NCBI GenBank assembly: GCA_030649335.1
Contig: JAUSLL010000055.1
Coordinates: 1-36,568 of the forward strand
Length of the DNA stretch: 36,568 nt
Direction of reading: 5' to 3'
Source: Parvibaculum sp.
Lineage (GTDB): Bacteria > Pseudomonadota > Alphaproteobacteria > Parvibaculales > Parvibaculaceae
The notes beneath the pieces were generated by a model. The model saw nothing but the letters and a program-made list of their open reading frames with translations. It did not search any database and was not told where the DNA came from. Shown here piece by piece: positions 21,837-30,202 of the stretch; the first letter of the stretch is position 1, and each line of letters begins with the position of its first letter. Made by a program: the position numbers and the translations under genes.

Positions 21837-22892
21837 TCAGGTCAACAGGCCCATTGTCTCGCGGATTTTCGGGAGTGCCTCTTCGGCGGCTTCTTCGCCG
21901 CGTTTGATCAATTCATCGGCGCGGTCGAATTCCAGCAGTGTCAGATGACCGATCTTCGGCGCGATGACAATGTCGGGCGGGTCGCTCGCCAGACGTGCGC
22001 GGGCGAGGCGGTCCTGCACAATATTCAACGATGCCAATAGCACGCTCGCAAAACCCGGACCACGGTCTGCGCCGCCAATAGCGCGTTTGACAATTTCGCG
22101 TTCTGGTGTGCGTTTCGTACCGCGGATTTTGTTCAGCGTGCTTTTGATACCGTCCATGATGGCGGAGTTTTCGTCCGACAGGATTTCGTTGTTGTTTGCG
22201 CTCTGGCCGATCAGGGCGGCGATTTCCTCTTCCATTTCCGGTTCGACGCGCGAAGCGGGCGCGCCGGGCACATAGAATGGGTTCGCACCTTCTGTGAAGT
22301 TGCGTCGTGTCGCCGGATCAAAAGGATCGGTGTTGAGATTGACCGCGATGACGAGCCTTGCGCCAAGCGCGCGGGCGACCGACACGGGCACGGGGTTGAC
22401 CACCGCACCGTCGATCAGCCAGCGGCTGTCGATGGCGACAGGTGCAAAGACGCCAGGCAGGGCGTAGGAAGCGCGCAACGCCTGCACGAGACTGCCATCA
22501 CGCATCCAGACTTCATGACCTGTTGAAAGTTCCGTGGCAACGGCCACAAAGGTGCGTTCCATGTTCTCGATCTGAAGGCTGCCGAGATATTTGTAGAGAA
22601 TTCCTTCGAGCTTTGAATCGCCGATGAGGCCGGAAGCACGAAAGCGGAAATCGACAAGGCCGAGGAGGCGCCGACGCGTCAGGCTGCGGGCGAATTCTTC
22701 CAGAGGTTCGAGCTTGCCCGCCACATGGCAGCCGCCGACGAGTGCGCCGATGGAGGTGCCCGTGACGATGTCCGGCACGACCCCTGCATCCTGCAATACG
22801 CGCAACACGCCGATATGTGCCCAGCCGCGTGCCACGCCTGCACCAAGCGCAATGCCGATCTGGGTTCGGGGCCGTTGATACTGTTTGGTCAT
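21837..22892 (-). CDS. Patatin-like phospholipase (RssA-type)
   Basis: About 351 residues. The patatin fold shows the nucleophile elbow GTSIG (S47) and the dyad Asp in DGAVVNPVP (D161). The oxyanion region GAGVARGWAHIG is a variant of the usual GGGxKG, as in RssA/YchK-type bacterial proteins. It is expected to hydrolyse an acyl ester or phospholipid at the membrane. The C-terminal third (about 200-351) is helical and charged. The ATG at 22892 is preferred over an in-frame TTG at 22904. It is followed by the convergent CBS gene and preceded by hisI on the same strand, 83 nt away. Confidence 0.92.
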   Translation of the reverse strand: MTKQYQRPRTQIGIALGAGVARGWAHIGVLRVLQDAGVVPDIVTGTSIGALVGGCHVAGKLEPLEEFARSLTRRRLLGLVDFRFRASGLIGDSKLEGILYKYLGSLQIENMERTFVAVATELSTGHEVWMRDGSLVQALRASYALPGVFAPVAIDSRWLIDGAVVNPVPVSVARALGARLVIAVNLNTDPFDPATRRNFTEGANPFYVPGAPASRVEPEMEEEIAALIGQSANNNEILSDENSAIMDGIKSTLNKIRGTKRTPEREIVKRAIGGADRGPGFASVLLASLNIVQDRLARARLASDPPDIVIAPKIGHLTLLEFDRADELIKRGEEAAEEALPKIRETMGLLT

Positions 22893-22975
22893 CGGGCAAC
22901 TCAACTTACGCAGGATACTGTGGCGCTCAATCTATTGTGGCGCAAAGGCGAAAATATGTCGGTCTGTTGGCGGGA

Positions 22976-23419
22976 TTATTTGTGTTTGTGGTCCGAGAGC
23001 TTCGTTGCGTCGATCTGAAGCGTCAGCGCCTTGTCCGACGCGCCCATCGGGACCGAGCGGAAGAAGCAGGAACGGTAGCCGACATGGCAGGCGCCGCCAT
23101 CGCCGCCGACGCTCACTTTCAGCACCAGCACGTCCTGATCGCAGTCCACGCGAATATTGCGCACGGTCTGTGTCTGACCGCTGGTGTCACCCTTGCGCCA
23201 GAAGCTTCCGCGCGAGCGGCTCCAGTACCACGCTTCGCCGGTTTCGATGGTGCGGGCCAGCGCCTCGGCGTTCATCCAGGCAAACATCAGCACTTCATTG
23301 CTGGTGGCATCCTGTGTGACGACGGGAATGAGACCGTCGGCATCGAATTTCGGCATGAAACTCGCGCCGCCTTCGATCTCGGTCATGCTGCCGCGCGGGG
23401 CAAAAGGGGTGGAGGTCAT
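22976..23419 (-). CDS. hisI: Phosphoribosyl-AMP cyclohydrolase
   Basis: 147 residues catalysing the third step of histidine synthesis: hydrolytic ring opening of PR-AMP. Hallmarks are WYWSRSRGSFWRKGDTSG (about 64-81), the Mg-binding DCDQD (92-96) and Zn cysteines C111 and C118 in CHVGYRSC, with C93 the third. It is the stand-alone HisI, not fused to HisE. ATG at 23419 is chosen because homology begins there; the frame extends upstream through a terminator. It follows folE on the same strand, but folE has its own terminator between them. Confidence 0.94.
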   Translation of the reverse strand: MTSTPFAPRGSMTEIEGGASFMPKFDADGLIPVVTQDATSNEVLMFAWMNAEALARTIETGEAWYWSRSRGSFWRKGDTSGQTQTVRNIRVDCDQDVLVLKVSVGGDGGACHVGYRSCFFRSVPMGASDKALTLQIDATKLSDHKHK

Positions 23420-23468
23420 AGGTGTTCTCTGGGTTCTTCGGGATATCAATAATGGATCGGTCGGGGCA

Positions 23469-23500
23469 CAAAAACAAATGGCCCGCGTGAAGCGAGCCAT
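23469..23500 (-). terminator. folE terminator
   Basis: On the minus strand ATGGCTCGC / GCGGGCCAT (one G-U pair, 5-nt loop) is followed by TTGTTTTTG. It starts 24 nt after the folE stop and separates folE from hisI. Confidence 0.8.
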
Positions 23501-23523
23501 CTGCAACATTCATTTGAGGCCGC

Positions 23524-24165
23524 TTAGCCGCGGATCATCTGCATGAAGCGGGCTTCCATGCGCGGGTCATCGCGGAAGACGCCGGTGAATTGCGTGGTGA
23601 TGGTGGCCACATCCGGTTTTTTGATACCGCGCGTTGTCATGCACTGATGCTTGGCATCGATCAGGATGGCGACACCGGCGGGCGCGAGGGCGGCTGTGAT
23701 TGTATCAGCGATCTGGGCGGTCATGGTTTCCTGTGTCTGCAGGCGCTTGGCGAAAATATCCACGACGCGGGCAAGCTTGGAAATGCCTACCACCTTGTTG
23801 GTCGGCACATAGGCGATATGTGCCTTGCCCAGAATGGCGACCATGTGGTGTTCGCAATGCGATTCAAGGCTGATATCGCGCAGCATCACCATGTCCTGAT
23901 AGCCGGACACTTCTTCGAAAGTGCGTGACAGTTCTTTGTAAGGGTCTTCGTTGTAACCCTCAAAAAATTCTTCATAGGCGCGCGTGACGCGGCCGGGCGT
24001 GTCGATCAGACCTTCGCGGTTCGGGTTGTCACCGGCCCAAGCAATCAGCGTGCGCACAGCGGCTTCCGCTTCTTCGCGGCTCGGTTTCTTCACATCCGGC
24101 AAATCTGATACTTTCGAACGGGCGGTGAGCCCATCAACTGCAACATTCATGTCTATACAACCCAT
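23524..24165 (-). CDS. folE: GTP cyclohydrolase I (FolE type)
   Basis: About 213 residues. The enzyme turns GTP into 7,8-dihydroneopterin triphosphate, the first step of tetrahydrofolate synthesis. Zn ligands are visible as C104 and H107 (SHCEHHMVA) and C175 (KHQCMTTRG). [17 protein letters not shown] and [22 protein letters not shown] are typical FolE-I blocks. The start is uncertain: GTG 24192, ATG 24165 and ATG 24150 are all in frame ahead of the conserved region, none with an ideal ribosome site. The leader lacks a preQ1 or THF riboswitch that I could recognise. Confidence 0.95.
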   Translation of the reverse strand: MGCIDMNVAVDGLTARSKVSDLPDVKKPSREEAEAAVRTLIAWAGDNPNREGLIDTPGRVTRAYEEFFEGYNEDPYKELSRTFEEVSGYQDMVMLRDISLESHCEHHMVAILGKAHIAYVPTNKVVGISKLARVVDIFAKRLQTQETMTAQIADTITAALAPAGVAILIDAKHQCMTTRGIKKPDVATITTQFTGVFRDDPRMEARFMQMIRG

Positions 24166-24571
24166 CTCGTTTGGGGTTTCCTCAAAGGCCACATCGGTGC
24201 GGCCATCGGGTCAAGTCACGGTCTCGCCGACCTTTTGCCCATCAAGTACGGGCCTTATATGCCACGCGAAAGCGGGCATGGCATCGTCTCAAGCGTGCAT
24301 ATAGCCTTGCAGAAAGGGGCTATCAAGCGGGGTGCGACACTTAAATCCCGCAATATGCCTCCCGAAAGGCCCCACGTTTCCTCGATTTTAAGCCTTGCCG
24401 AGCGACATTAAGCCTATTAACAAATGCCAACGGCCTCATCTTCCGGTCGCGCTTGAGGACTATCCGATGACCTGTCGAACCTGCGGACCCACGATCACAA
24501 CCGCCTAGAGCGCCCCTCCGGCAGGGGAACTTGCGCGCTTTCCCCATGCTGTTTTGAGAGACCGCTTCGAC
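24166..24571. other. Divergent promoter region between folE and cysS
   Basis: About 400 nt. It holds a CCCCT/AGGGG hairpin at 24516-24530 in the cysS leader, inside a wider GCGC-flanked segment, and A/T-richer stretches near 24400-24425 that could contain promoters. No ORF here looks real, and I see no T-box or riboswitch. Confidence 0.45.
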
Positions 24572-25957
24572 ATGACCGCTCAGCTTTCGCTCTACAACAC
24601 ACTGACCCGCTCCAAAGACATTTTCGTGCCGCAGGATCCTGCGCGTGTGACCATGTATGTCTGCGGCCCGACGGTCTACAACTTCGCTCATATCGGCAAT
24701 GCGAGGCCCGCCGTCGTTTTCGACGTGCTCGCCCGTGTGCTGCGTCGGCTTTATCCCAACGTCATCTACGCGCGAAACATCACCGACATCGAAGACAAGA
24801 TCATCGCGGCGGCGAAAGAACAGGGCGTGCCGATTTCGGTGGTGACCGAGAAATATGCCGATATTTACCGCAAGGACATGGGCACGCTGGGCGTGTTGCT
24901 GCCGGACATCGAGCCGAAAGCAACAGACGCGATCCCCGACATGATCTCGATGATGGAACGTCTCATCGCGTCGGGTCATGCTTATGAGGCGGAAGGCCAT
25001 GTGCTGTTTCACGTGGCGTCCTACAAGGATTACGGCTCTCTCTCGCGCCGTGACCTTGACGACATGATTGCCGGTGCCCGTGTCGAAGTTGCACCCTACA
25101 AAAAAGACGCGACCGACTTCGTGCTGTGGAAGCCTTCGAGCGATGAGCAACCCGGTTGGGACAGTCCCTGGGGTCGCGGTCGTCCGGGCTGGCACATCGA
25201 ATGCTCCGCCATGATCGAGAAACATTTGGGCGAGACCATCGACATTCATGCCGGCGGCATCGATCTCCAATTTCCGCATCACGAAAATGAAATCGCGCAA
25301 TCCACATGCGCGCATGGCGGCAAGCTCTTTTCGCGCTTCTGGCTGCACAATGGCTTTGTGAACATCGACAAAGAGAAGATGTCGAAATCCATCGGCAATG
25401 TATTGCTGGTGCATGATCTCATCGAACAGGCACCGGGCGAGGCGATCCGTCTGGCGCTTCTGAATGGTCATTACCGTCAGCCGCTCGACTGGACGGGCGA
25501 GGGGCTTGAGCAGGCCAAACGCATGCTCGACCGGCTCTATGGCGCGCTGCGCGGGATGGGTGATGTTGAGGTGGCAACGAGTGACACCGTGCCGGAGGAG
25601 TTTCTGGCGGCGCTGCTCGATGACCTGAATACGCCTAAGGCTTTGGCCGTTTTGTTTGATTTGGCTAAACAGGCCAATGTGGCAACTGACCCCAAGATGA
25701 AGGCCGACCTAAAGGCGGCTCTCGTCGCGTCGGGTGCCCTGATCGGCCTTCTGGAACAGGACCCTGAAGTCTGGTTTGCAGGTGGCGGTGTCGCTCCCCA
25801 TATAGATGCAAGCGAGATTGAAGGTCTGATTGCTGCGCGGGCTGCTGCGCGCAAAAACAAGGACTTCAAGGAGAGCGACCGTATCCGCGACGAACTAAGC
25901 GGTCGTGGTATTCAGATTGAAGATGGCCCGCAAGGCACCACTTGGCGGGTTGGGTAG
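24572..25957 (+). CDS. cysS: Cysteinyl-tRNA synthetase
   Basis: 461 residues, a class Ia synthetase charging tRNA-Cys. The Zn-binding C31 in YVCGPTVYN is followed by the HIGH-type motif AHIGNARP (39-46). The GWHIECSAM and [11 protein letters not shown]n/substrate blocks are intact, and KMSKS is at 269-273. The C-terminal anticodon domain ends at a normal position. ATG at 24572 is chosen over 24554 because family N-termini start with this LxLYNTL block. The IscU-like gene begins 9 nt after the stop, so the two are probably cotranscribed. Confidence 0.96.
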   Translation: MTAQLSLYNTLTRSKDIFVPQDPARVTMYVCGPTVYNFAHIGNARPAVVFDVLARVLRRLYPNVIYARNITDIEDKIIAAAKEQGVPISVVTEKYADIYRKDMGTLGVLLPDIEPKATDAIPDMISMMERLIASGHAYEAEGHVLFHVASYKDYGSLSRRDLDDMIAGARVEVAPYKKDATDFVLWKPSSDEQPGWDSPWGRGRPGWHIECSAMIEKHLGETIDIHAGGIDLQFPHHENEIAQSTCAHGGKLFSRFWLHNGFVNIDKEKMSKSIGNVLLVHDLIEQAPGEAIRLALLNGHYRQPLDWTGEGLEQAKRMLDRLYGALRGMGDVEVATSDTVPEEFLAALLDDLNTPKALAVLFDLAKQANVATDPKMKADLKAALVASGALIGLLEQDPEVWFAGGGVAPHIDASEIEGLIAARAAARKNKDFKESDRIRDELSGRGIQIEDGPQGTTWRVG

Positions 25958-25966
25958 CCGGACAAA

Positions 25967-26428
25967 ATGCTGAACGAGATTTACAATACGCGCATTCTGA
26001 AGCTTGCAGCCGATATCCCGCTGACAGACCGGCTTGATGCGCCGGATGCCACGGTCACGGCAGTCTCGAAACTTTGCGGCTCCAAGGTCACTGTTGATGT
26101 GAAAATGGACGGCGACAAGGTTGTGGCTTACGGCGCGGACATCAAAGCCTGTGCGCTCGGTCAGGCGTCGTCCTCCATCATGGCGCATCATGTGATCGGG
26201 GCGAGTGCTGAGGAGCTGCACGAGGTTGGCAAAGCCATGCGTGCCATGCTGAAAGAAGGGGCTGAGCCGCCGCGTGGTTTTATGGATGGCAAATGGCTCG
26301 ACCTTGAAGTGCTGGAACCCGTCCGCGATTTCAAAGCGCGCCATGCGTCCACGCTGCTGGTGTTCGACGCCGTGGAAGAAGCGGTGGAAGAAGCAATAGC
26401 CAAACAAAAGAGCGCCGTCGGTCAGTGA
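25967..26428 (+). CDS. IscU/NifU-N-like Fe-S scaffold family protein lacking the third cysteine
   Basis: 153 residues of the IscU/SufU/NifU-N fold. Two of the three cluster cysteines are present: C37 (KLCGSKV) and C62 (KACALGQASSS). The third, normally in a KC segment before the last helix, is replaced by RHAS (125-128). The protein may thus use H126 or another ligand, or may have lost scaffold function. I recall similar RHAS forms in other alphaproteobacteria, so it is probably a subfamily and not a local mutation. It starts 9 nt after cysS. Its stop overlaps the convergent TetR gene by 7 bp. Confidence 0.88.
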   Translation: MLNEIYNTRILKLAADIPLTDRLDAPDATVTAVSKLCGSKVTVDVKMDGDKVVAYGADIKACALGQASSSIMAHHVIGASAEELHEVGKAMRAMLKEGAEPPRGFMDGKWLDLEVLEPVRDFKARHASTLLVFDAVEEAVEEAIAKQKSAVGQ

Positions 26429-27045
26429 CCTTTGGCAGCGGTCGTTATGGCACGTTCGGTGTCTGCGATCAGTTCATCCACCAGTTCATTGACGCTGATC
26501 TGATGTATGCGCGCCGGCAATATGCCTTGCTCGGCCAGCATCACCGCGCCATGAAGTGACGTCCAGAACCGCAACGCGATGCGCCTGCGCGTCATGTCGT
26601 CGAGTGCGGTGTCGATCGTTTCGAGCACCAGATCAAATCCCGCATCTGCCGCGCGATAGAGATCGCTGTTCGTGTCGGCATGTCGCAACAGGCGCGACAT
26701 ATAGAGCAGACGATAGATGCCGAATTCATTGAGCCCGAAATTCAGATAGGCATGTGCCAGTTGCGCGAGCTTTGAGCGCGTGGATTTTCGTTTCAGTTTC
26801 CGCCGAAAGTTAGCGCTCGTTGTCTGAAAGGCTTTGGTTGCCACCGCCGTCAGCAAGGCCTCGCGGTCGGCAAAGTGCCGGTAGGGGGCGGCCTGCGATA
26901 CCCCTAGGGTCTTTGCCAGAGCGTTGAAGTTCACAGCTTCCGGCCCTTCCGTTTCAACCAGTTTCAGCGCGGCGTCGATGAGAGCGTCGCGCAGATCACC
27001 GTGGTGATAGGTGCGGGGGGCTTTGATGGCGGATTTCGCTGGCAT
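26422..27045 (-). CDS. TetR/AcrR family regulator, divergent from VOC protein
   Basis: About 207 residues. The HTH is DALIDAALKLVETEGPEAVNFNALAKTLGVSQAAPYRHFADREALLTAVA (about 20-69). The C-terminal domain resembles the WHG-type TetR_C (LAQLAHAYLNFGLNEFGIYRLLYM ... FWTSLHGAVMLAEQG). ATG at 27045 is the likely start: codons upstream to 27111 would lie in and ahead of the predicted transcription start. No clear ribosome binding site precedes it. Two related 19-bp palindromes at 27044-27062 and 27093-27111 suggest autoregulation and control of the divergent genes. Confidence 0.92.
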   Translation of the reverse strand: MPAKSAIKAPRTYHHGDLRDALIDAALKLVETEGPEAVNFNALAKTLGVSQAAPYRHFADREALLTAVATKAFQTTSANFRRKLKRKSTRSKLAQLAHAYLNFGLNEFGIYRLLYMSRLLRHADTNSDLYRAADAGFDLVLETIDTALDDMTRRRIALRFWTSLHGAVMLAEQGILPARIHQISVNELVDELIADTERAITTAAKGH

Positions 27046-27062
27046 GTAATAGTCTACAACAT
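27044..27062. promoter_or_regulatory. Operator-like palindrome 1 (TetR/VOC intergenic)
   Basis: ATGTAATAGTCTACAACAT is an imperfect 19-bp dyad (ATGTwwTAG-T-CTAwwACAT). It overlaps the TetR start codon and aligns with the palindrome 49 bp away at 14 of 19 positions. Confidence 0.6.
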
Positions 27063-27092
27063 TCTGCTTGACGTTGGGAAAGCTAGTGTGAA

Positions 27093-27126
27093 ATGTAATG
27101 ATATATAACATTCACTGCGACGCCAA
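27093..27126 (-). promoter_or_regulatory. TetR gene promoter with operator-like palindrome 2
   Basis: On the minus strand TTGGCG (27126-27121), a 17-nt spacer and TATCAT (27103-27098) form a sigma70-like promoter. The dyad ATGTAATGATATATAACAT (27093-27111) covers the -10 box. Predicted transcription starts near 27091, leaving a leader of about 46 nt that contains palindrome 1. Confidence 0.6.
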
Positions 27127-27185
27127 GCGCTTTGGTTATTCTTGAGCTACGGCTGGCAAACGCGGCTGACATGGGAGAGGCAATC

Positions 27186-27713
27186 ATGAGCCGCATTTTC
27201 GGTGCTGTGACGCAGAACGGTTATGTCGTGCGCGATATTCATGCAGCGATGGATCATTGGGTCAATGTGATGGGCGTCGGGCCTTGGTATTACGTTGATC
27301 GCGTGAAGACGGATTACTTCCGGCATCGCGGTGTGGCATCGCCCGTTGAGATGAGCATTGCTCTGGCCAATTCCGGTGACCTGCAAATCGAACTCATTCA
27401 GCAGCGCAATGACGCGCCTTCCTTGTACAAAGAATTTCTCGACGCGGGCCATGAAGGCTTGCAGCACATGGCCTACTGGTCGAAAGATTATCAGTCTGTC
27501 TATGACCGCGCTCTGTCGCTTGGCTACAAAGTGGGCCATGAAGGCCAGATAGGCGGTGAGCAGGGGCGCTTTTGCTATTTCGACACCCAAGCGCATCCGG
27601 GCACCGTGGTCGAGCTGTCCGATATCAGTGGTGCGAAGGGACAGTTCTTTGAACACATCCGGCAAGCTGCTCTCAATTGGGATGGCAGTAACCCCATCCG
27701 TCCTGTGAAGTAA
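27186..27713 (+). CDS. VOC superfamily (glyoxalase-like) protein
   Basis: 175 residues with the paired beta-alpha-beta-beta-beta modules of the vicinal oxygen chelate fold (Glyoxalase_4-like). Candidate metal ligands are Q10, E69 (DLQIEL), H94 (GLQHMAYW) and E143 (VVELSD). QNGYVVRDIHAAMDHWVNVMGVGPW is the typical opening. It could be an epimerase, isomerase or dioxygenase; methylmalonyl-CoA epimerase-like proteins share this layout, but the substrate is unknown. ATG at 27186 has GGGAGAGG upstream. An NTF2-like gene follows 49 nt later in the same direction. Confidence 0.9.
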   Translation: MSRIFGAVTQNGYVVRDIHAAMDHWVNVMGVGPWYYVDRVKTDYFRHRGVASPVEMSIALANSGDLQIELIQQRNDAPSLYKEFLDAGHEGLQHMAYWSKDYQSVYDRALSLGYKVGHEGQIGGEQGRFCYFDTQAHPGTVVELSDISGAKGQFFEHIRQAALNWDGSNPIRPVK

Positions 27714-27762
27714 TCACAACGATATTTTGCACTCAGAAAAGACCCGAACGATTGGAATGGAT

Positions 27763-28194
27763 ATGACGGACCTTGCCGAACGCCGCCTTCAGACCGTGCG
27801 CGATCATATGGCGCTTGAATGTGTCAATGATTGGGATGCGGTCATCGCGACCTTTGAACATCCGCGCTACGAAATGTATGGCAATGGCGCGGTGTTTGAC
27901 GGCGAGGTTGCCGTGCGGGGCTATTTTGCAGCCTCGCGCACGCCCTTTCCCGATCAGAGCAATGAGATCATAGCGCTCGCGCATATCGACAATACGGTGC
28001 TTGTCGAGTTTTGGCTCATGGGGACACATCTCGGACCGCTGAAACTGCCGCAAGGCGTGGTCGAGCCCACGGGCAAGAGCTTTCGTATCCGCATGGCGGC
28101 GACATTCGAGTTTCCTGATGGTAGCGACAAGATCATTTGCGAGCGGCCCTATTTCGATCAGGGTGCCGTGATCCGCGCCCTTGGATTGGCATAG
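27763..28194 (+). CDS. NTF2-like/SnoaL-type protein
   Basis: About 143 residues with the cone-shaped alpha+beta barrel pattern: an N-terminal helix (ERRLQTVRDHMALECVNDWDAVIATFEH), RYEMYGNGAVFDGEVAVRGYFAASRTPFPD, then strands HIDNTVLVEFWLMGTHLG and RIRMAATFEFPDGSDKIICERPYFD. Such proteins include ketosteroid isomerase-like and polyketide cyclase-like enzymes; no specific reaction can be assigned. ATG codons at 27757 and 27763 are both possible; the second has TTGGA at better spacing. It probably shares a transcript with the VOC gene. Confidence 0.85.
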   Translation: MTDLAERRLQTVRDHMALECVNDWDAVIATFEHPRYEMYGNGAVFDGEVAVRGYFAASRTPFPDQSNEIIALAHIDNTVLVEFWLMGTHLGPLKLPQGVVEPTGKSFRIRMAATFEFPDGSDKIICERPYFDQGAVIRALGLA

Positions 28195-28267
28195 ACCGAC
28201 ACTGCCATGATAGATTGCCGGGTCGGTCGCGCCTTAATGGTTGGGTGCGGAAAACCCGGATTGTGTG

Positions 28268-28855
28268 ATGAAAGAAAACCTCAAGGACACGGTTCTTGAA
28301 GTGGGCGGCGTCAAGGCAAAGGCGCTGGGTGCTGCCGCGCAAATTCTTGCCACGCGCGGCGCGGAGGCTTTGAGCCTGCGCGCCATTGCCGAGAGTGCGG
28401 GCATCGGGCTTGCCTCGATCTATCATTATTTTGCCAACAAGGACGAGTTGCTCGTCAGCCTGGCCGTCAACGGCTTTGCTGAATTGAGCGCCGAGATCAT
28501 GCGCTATCAGGTGATGCCCGAACACGCGCCAGCCATGCGGGCGAGCGCGCGGGCCTTTTTCGCTTTTGCACAGAAGCATCCTGCGTTGTTTTCGTTGATG
28601 TTCAGCGAACGTCTGATGGCCGGTCACGAAGTCTTGCGTGAGGCCGAAAAGAGAACCCTGATGACTTATCAGGCTGCGGTCGAGACGGACGACCGCATTC
28701 CTGTCCAGCATCGTACCAATGCGGCCTTTGCGCTCTGGGCATTGGGGCGGGGCATGGCGGCGATCCTTTCGTCCTACCCCCATGGTCAGCAGCCGCCGGA
28801 ATTGATCGCGAGCCTCTTTGCGGGCGCGACCTATCTCATAAACCATCCGGATTGA
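28268..28855 (+). CDS. TetR/AcrR family regulator upstream of the P450
   Basis: About 195 residues. The HTH region is KAKALGAAAQILATRGAEALSLRAIAESAGIGLASIYHYFANKDELLVSLAVNGF (about 16-70). The C-terminal domain has the TetR_C_13/WHG-like RAFFAFAQKHPALFSLMFSERL block. ATG at 28268 follows a poor ribosome site; a TTG at 28241 is the alternative. It lies 81 nt upstream of the P450 gene in the same direction, and a perfect 15-bp palindrome in that gap is a likely binding site. Confidence 0.92.
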   Translation: MKENLKDTVLEVGGVKAKALGAAAQILATRGAEALSLRAIAESAGIGLASIYHYFANKDELLVSLAVNGFAELSAEIMRYQVMPEHAPAMRASARAFFAFAQKHPALFSLMFSERLMAGHEVLREAEKRTLMTYQAAVETDDRIPVQHRTNAAFALWALGRGMAAILSSYPHGQQPPELIASLFAGATYLINHPD

Positions 28856-28868
28856 GCCTCTCGCCCCC

Positions 28869-28897
28869 TTGTCGAACAGTGTTCGAAAGCGTCTGAT
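28869..28897 (+). promoter_or_regulatory. Putative P450 promoter with TetR-type operator
   Basis: The perfect palindrome TCGAACA-G-TGTTCGA (28872-28886) overlaps a possible -35 TTGTCG (28869-28874). TCTGAT (28892-28897) lies 17 nt further on as a weaker -10. The AACAGTGTT core is the same as in the operator of the carotenoid oxygenase. Confidence 0.6.
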
Positions 28898-28936
28898 CCC
28901 TGCAAATCACGCAATGTAGATATTCGGGAGATGACG

Positions 28937-30202
28937 ATGGGATTTGTGACCGCCGACAAGAGCCACTACCGTGACGCCGCCTATGCCGCGCCGCTGGAAA
29001 CGCTCGATCCCGCCCAGCCTGAGCTATTTGCGGCCAATGCCATGTGGTCGATTTTCGAGCGCCTGCGCCGCGAAGATCCGGTTCATTTCACACCGGGTGG
29101 CGAGTTCGGTCCCTATTGGTCGATCACCAAATACAACGACATCATGGCGGTCGACACCAATCATCAGGTGTTCTCGTCCGATTTTGCGCTGGGTGGCATC
29201 ACCATCGGCGGCGGTATGCAGAATGTCGATCCACTGCCCATGTTCATCGCCATGGACCCGCCCAAGCATGACGTTCAGCGCAAGGCCGTGAGCCCCGCCG
29301 TTGCGCCTTCCGCACTTGCCACGATGGCCCCCGAAATCCGCGAACGTGCGGCGAAGATTCTCGATGATCTGCCGATTGGTGTTGAGTTCGACTGGGTCGA
29401 TCTCGTGTCGAAAGAACTCACCGCCATGACACTTGCGACGCTGTTTGACGCGCCGCAGGAAGACCGTCGCAAGATCACGCATTGGTCGGACGTCGTCACG
29501 GCCGCGCCCATGCCCGGTGCGATTGTCGAGACGATGGAAGAAAAGATGACCGTGCTAGGCGAGTATGCCGAATATTTCACGAAGCTTTGGAACAATAAGG
29601 TCAATGCCGAACCGCATGGCGATCTGATTTCCATGCTCGCGCATCATCCGGCCACACGGCACATGGAACCGCGCGAATATTTCGGCAATGTCGTGCTGCT
29701 CACTGTCGGCGGCAATGACACGACGCGCAACACGATCTCGGGCTCGATCTTTGCGCTCAACCAGAACCCCGACCAATATGCCAAGCTCCGCGCTGATCAT
29801 TCGTTGATCCCGTCCATGGTGTCCGAAACGATCCGCTGGCAGACGCCGCTCGCGCATATGCGCCGCACGGCATTGTCCGACATCGAGTTTCAGGGCAAGC
29901 AGATCAAGAAGGGCGACAAAGTTGTCATGTGGTACGTCTCGGGCAACCGCGACGAGGAAGTCATTGACCGCGCGAACGATTACATCATCGACCGCGAACG
30001 CTCGCGCCAGCACATTTCCTTCGGTTTCGGCATCCACCGTTGCGTGGGCAATCGTCTGGCCGAATTGCAGCTTCAGATCATCTGGGAAGAAATCCTCAAG
30101 CGCTTCCCCGAAATCATCGTGACGAAAGAGCCAAAATACACACGCTCCACCTTCGTCAAAGGCTATGAATCGATGATGGTCATCATCCCGAAGCGTAACT
30201 AA
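28937..30202 (+). CDS. Cytochrome P450, CYP153-like
   Basis: About 421 residues, soluble class I P450. Key motifs: I-helix GGNDTTRN (258-265), ExxR at 297-300 (ETIRW), and heme-binding FGFGIHRCVG with C369. The stretches LLTVGGNDTTRNTISG, WQTPLAHMRRTA, VVMWYVSGNRDEEVID and FGFGIHRCVGNRLAELQL closely match my memory of CYP153 alkane/fatty-acid terminal hydroxylases. These need a ferredoxin and ferredoxin reductase, which are not in the window. ATG at 28937 is preferred because GGGAG then sits 6 nt upstream; the ATG at 28931 touches it. The upstream TetR and operator suggest substrate-responsive control. Confidence 0.94.
   Translation: MGFVTADKSHYRDAAYAAPLETLDPAQPELFAANAMWSIFERLRREDPVHFTPGGEFGPYWSITKYNDIMAVDTNHQVFSSDFALGGITIGGGMQNVDPLPMFIAMDPPKHDVQRKAVSPAVAPSALATMAPEIRERAAKILDDLPIGVEFDWVDLVSKELTAMTLATLFDAPQEDRRKITHWSDVVTAAPMPGAIVETMEEKMTVLGEYAEYFTKLWNNKVNAEPHGDLISMLAHHPATRHMEPREYFGNVVLLTVGGNDTTRNTISGSIFALNQNPDQYAKLRADHSLIPSMVSETIRWQTPLAHMRRTALSDIEFQGKQIKKGDKVVMWYVSGNRDEEVIDRANDYIIDRERSRQHISFGFGIHRCVGNRLAELQLQIIWEEILKRFPEIIVTKEPKYTRSTFVKGYESMMVIIPKRN

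Noticed and set aside
24341..25471. 376-codon minus-strand frame opposite cysS
   Set aside because: Fully antisense to conserved cysS, with shadow-type composition and no family resemblance.
28133..28846. 237-codon minus-strand frame opposite the TetR gene upstream of the P450
   Set aside because: The plus-strand frame has a complete TetR HTH; the antisense frame has no recognisable domain.
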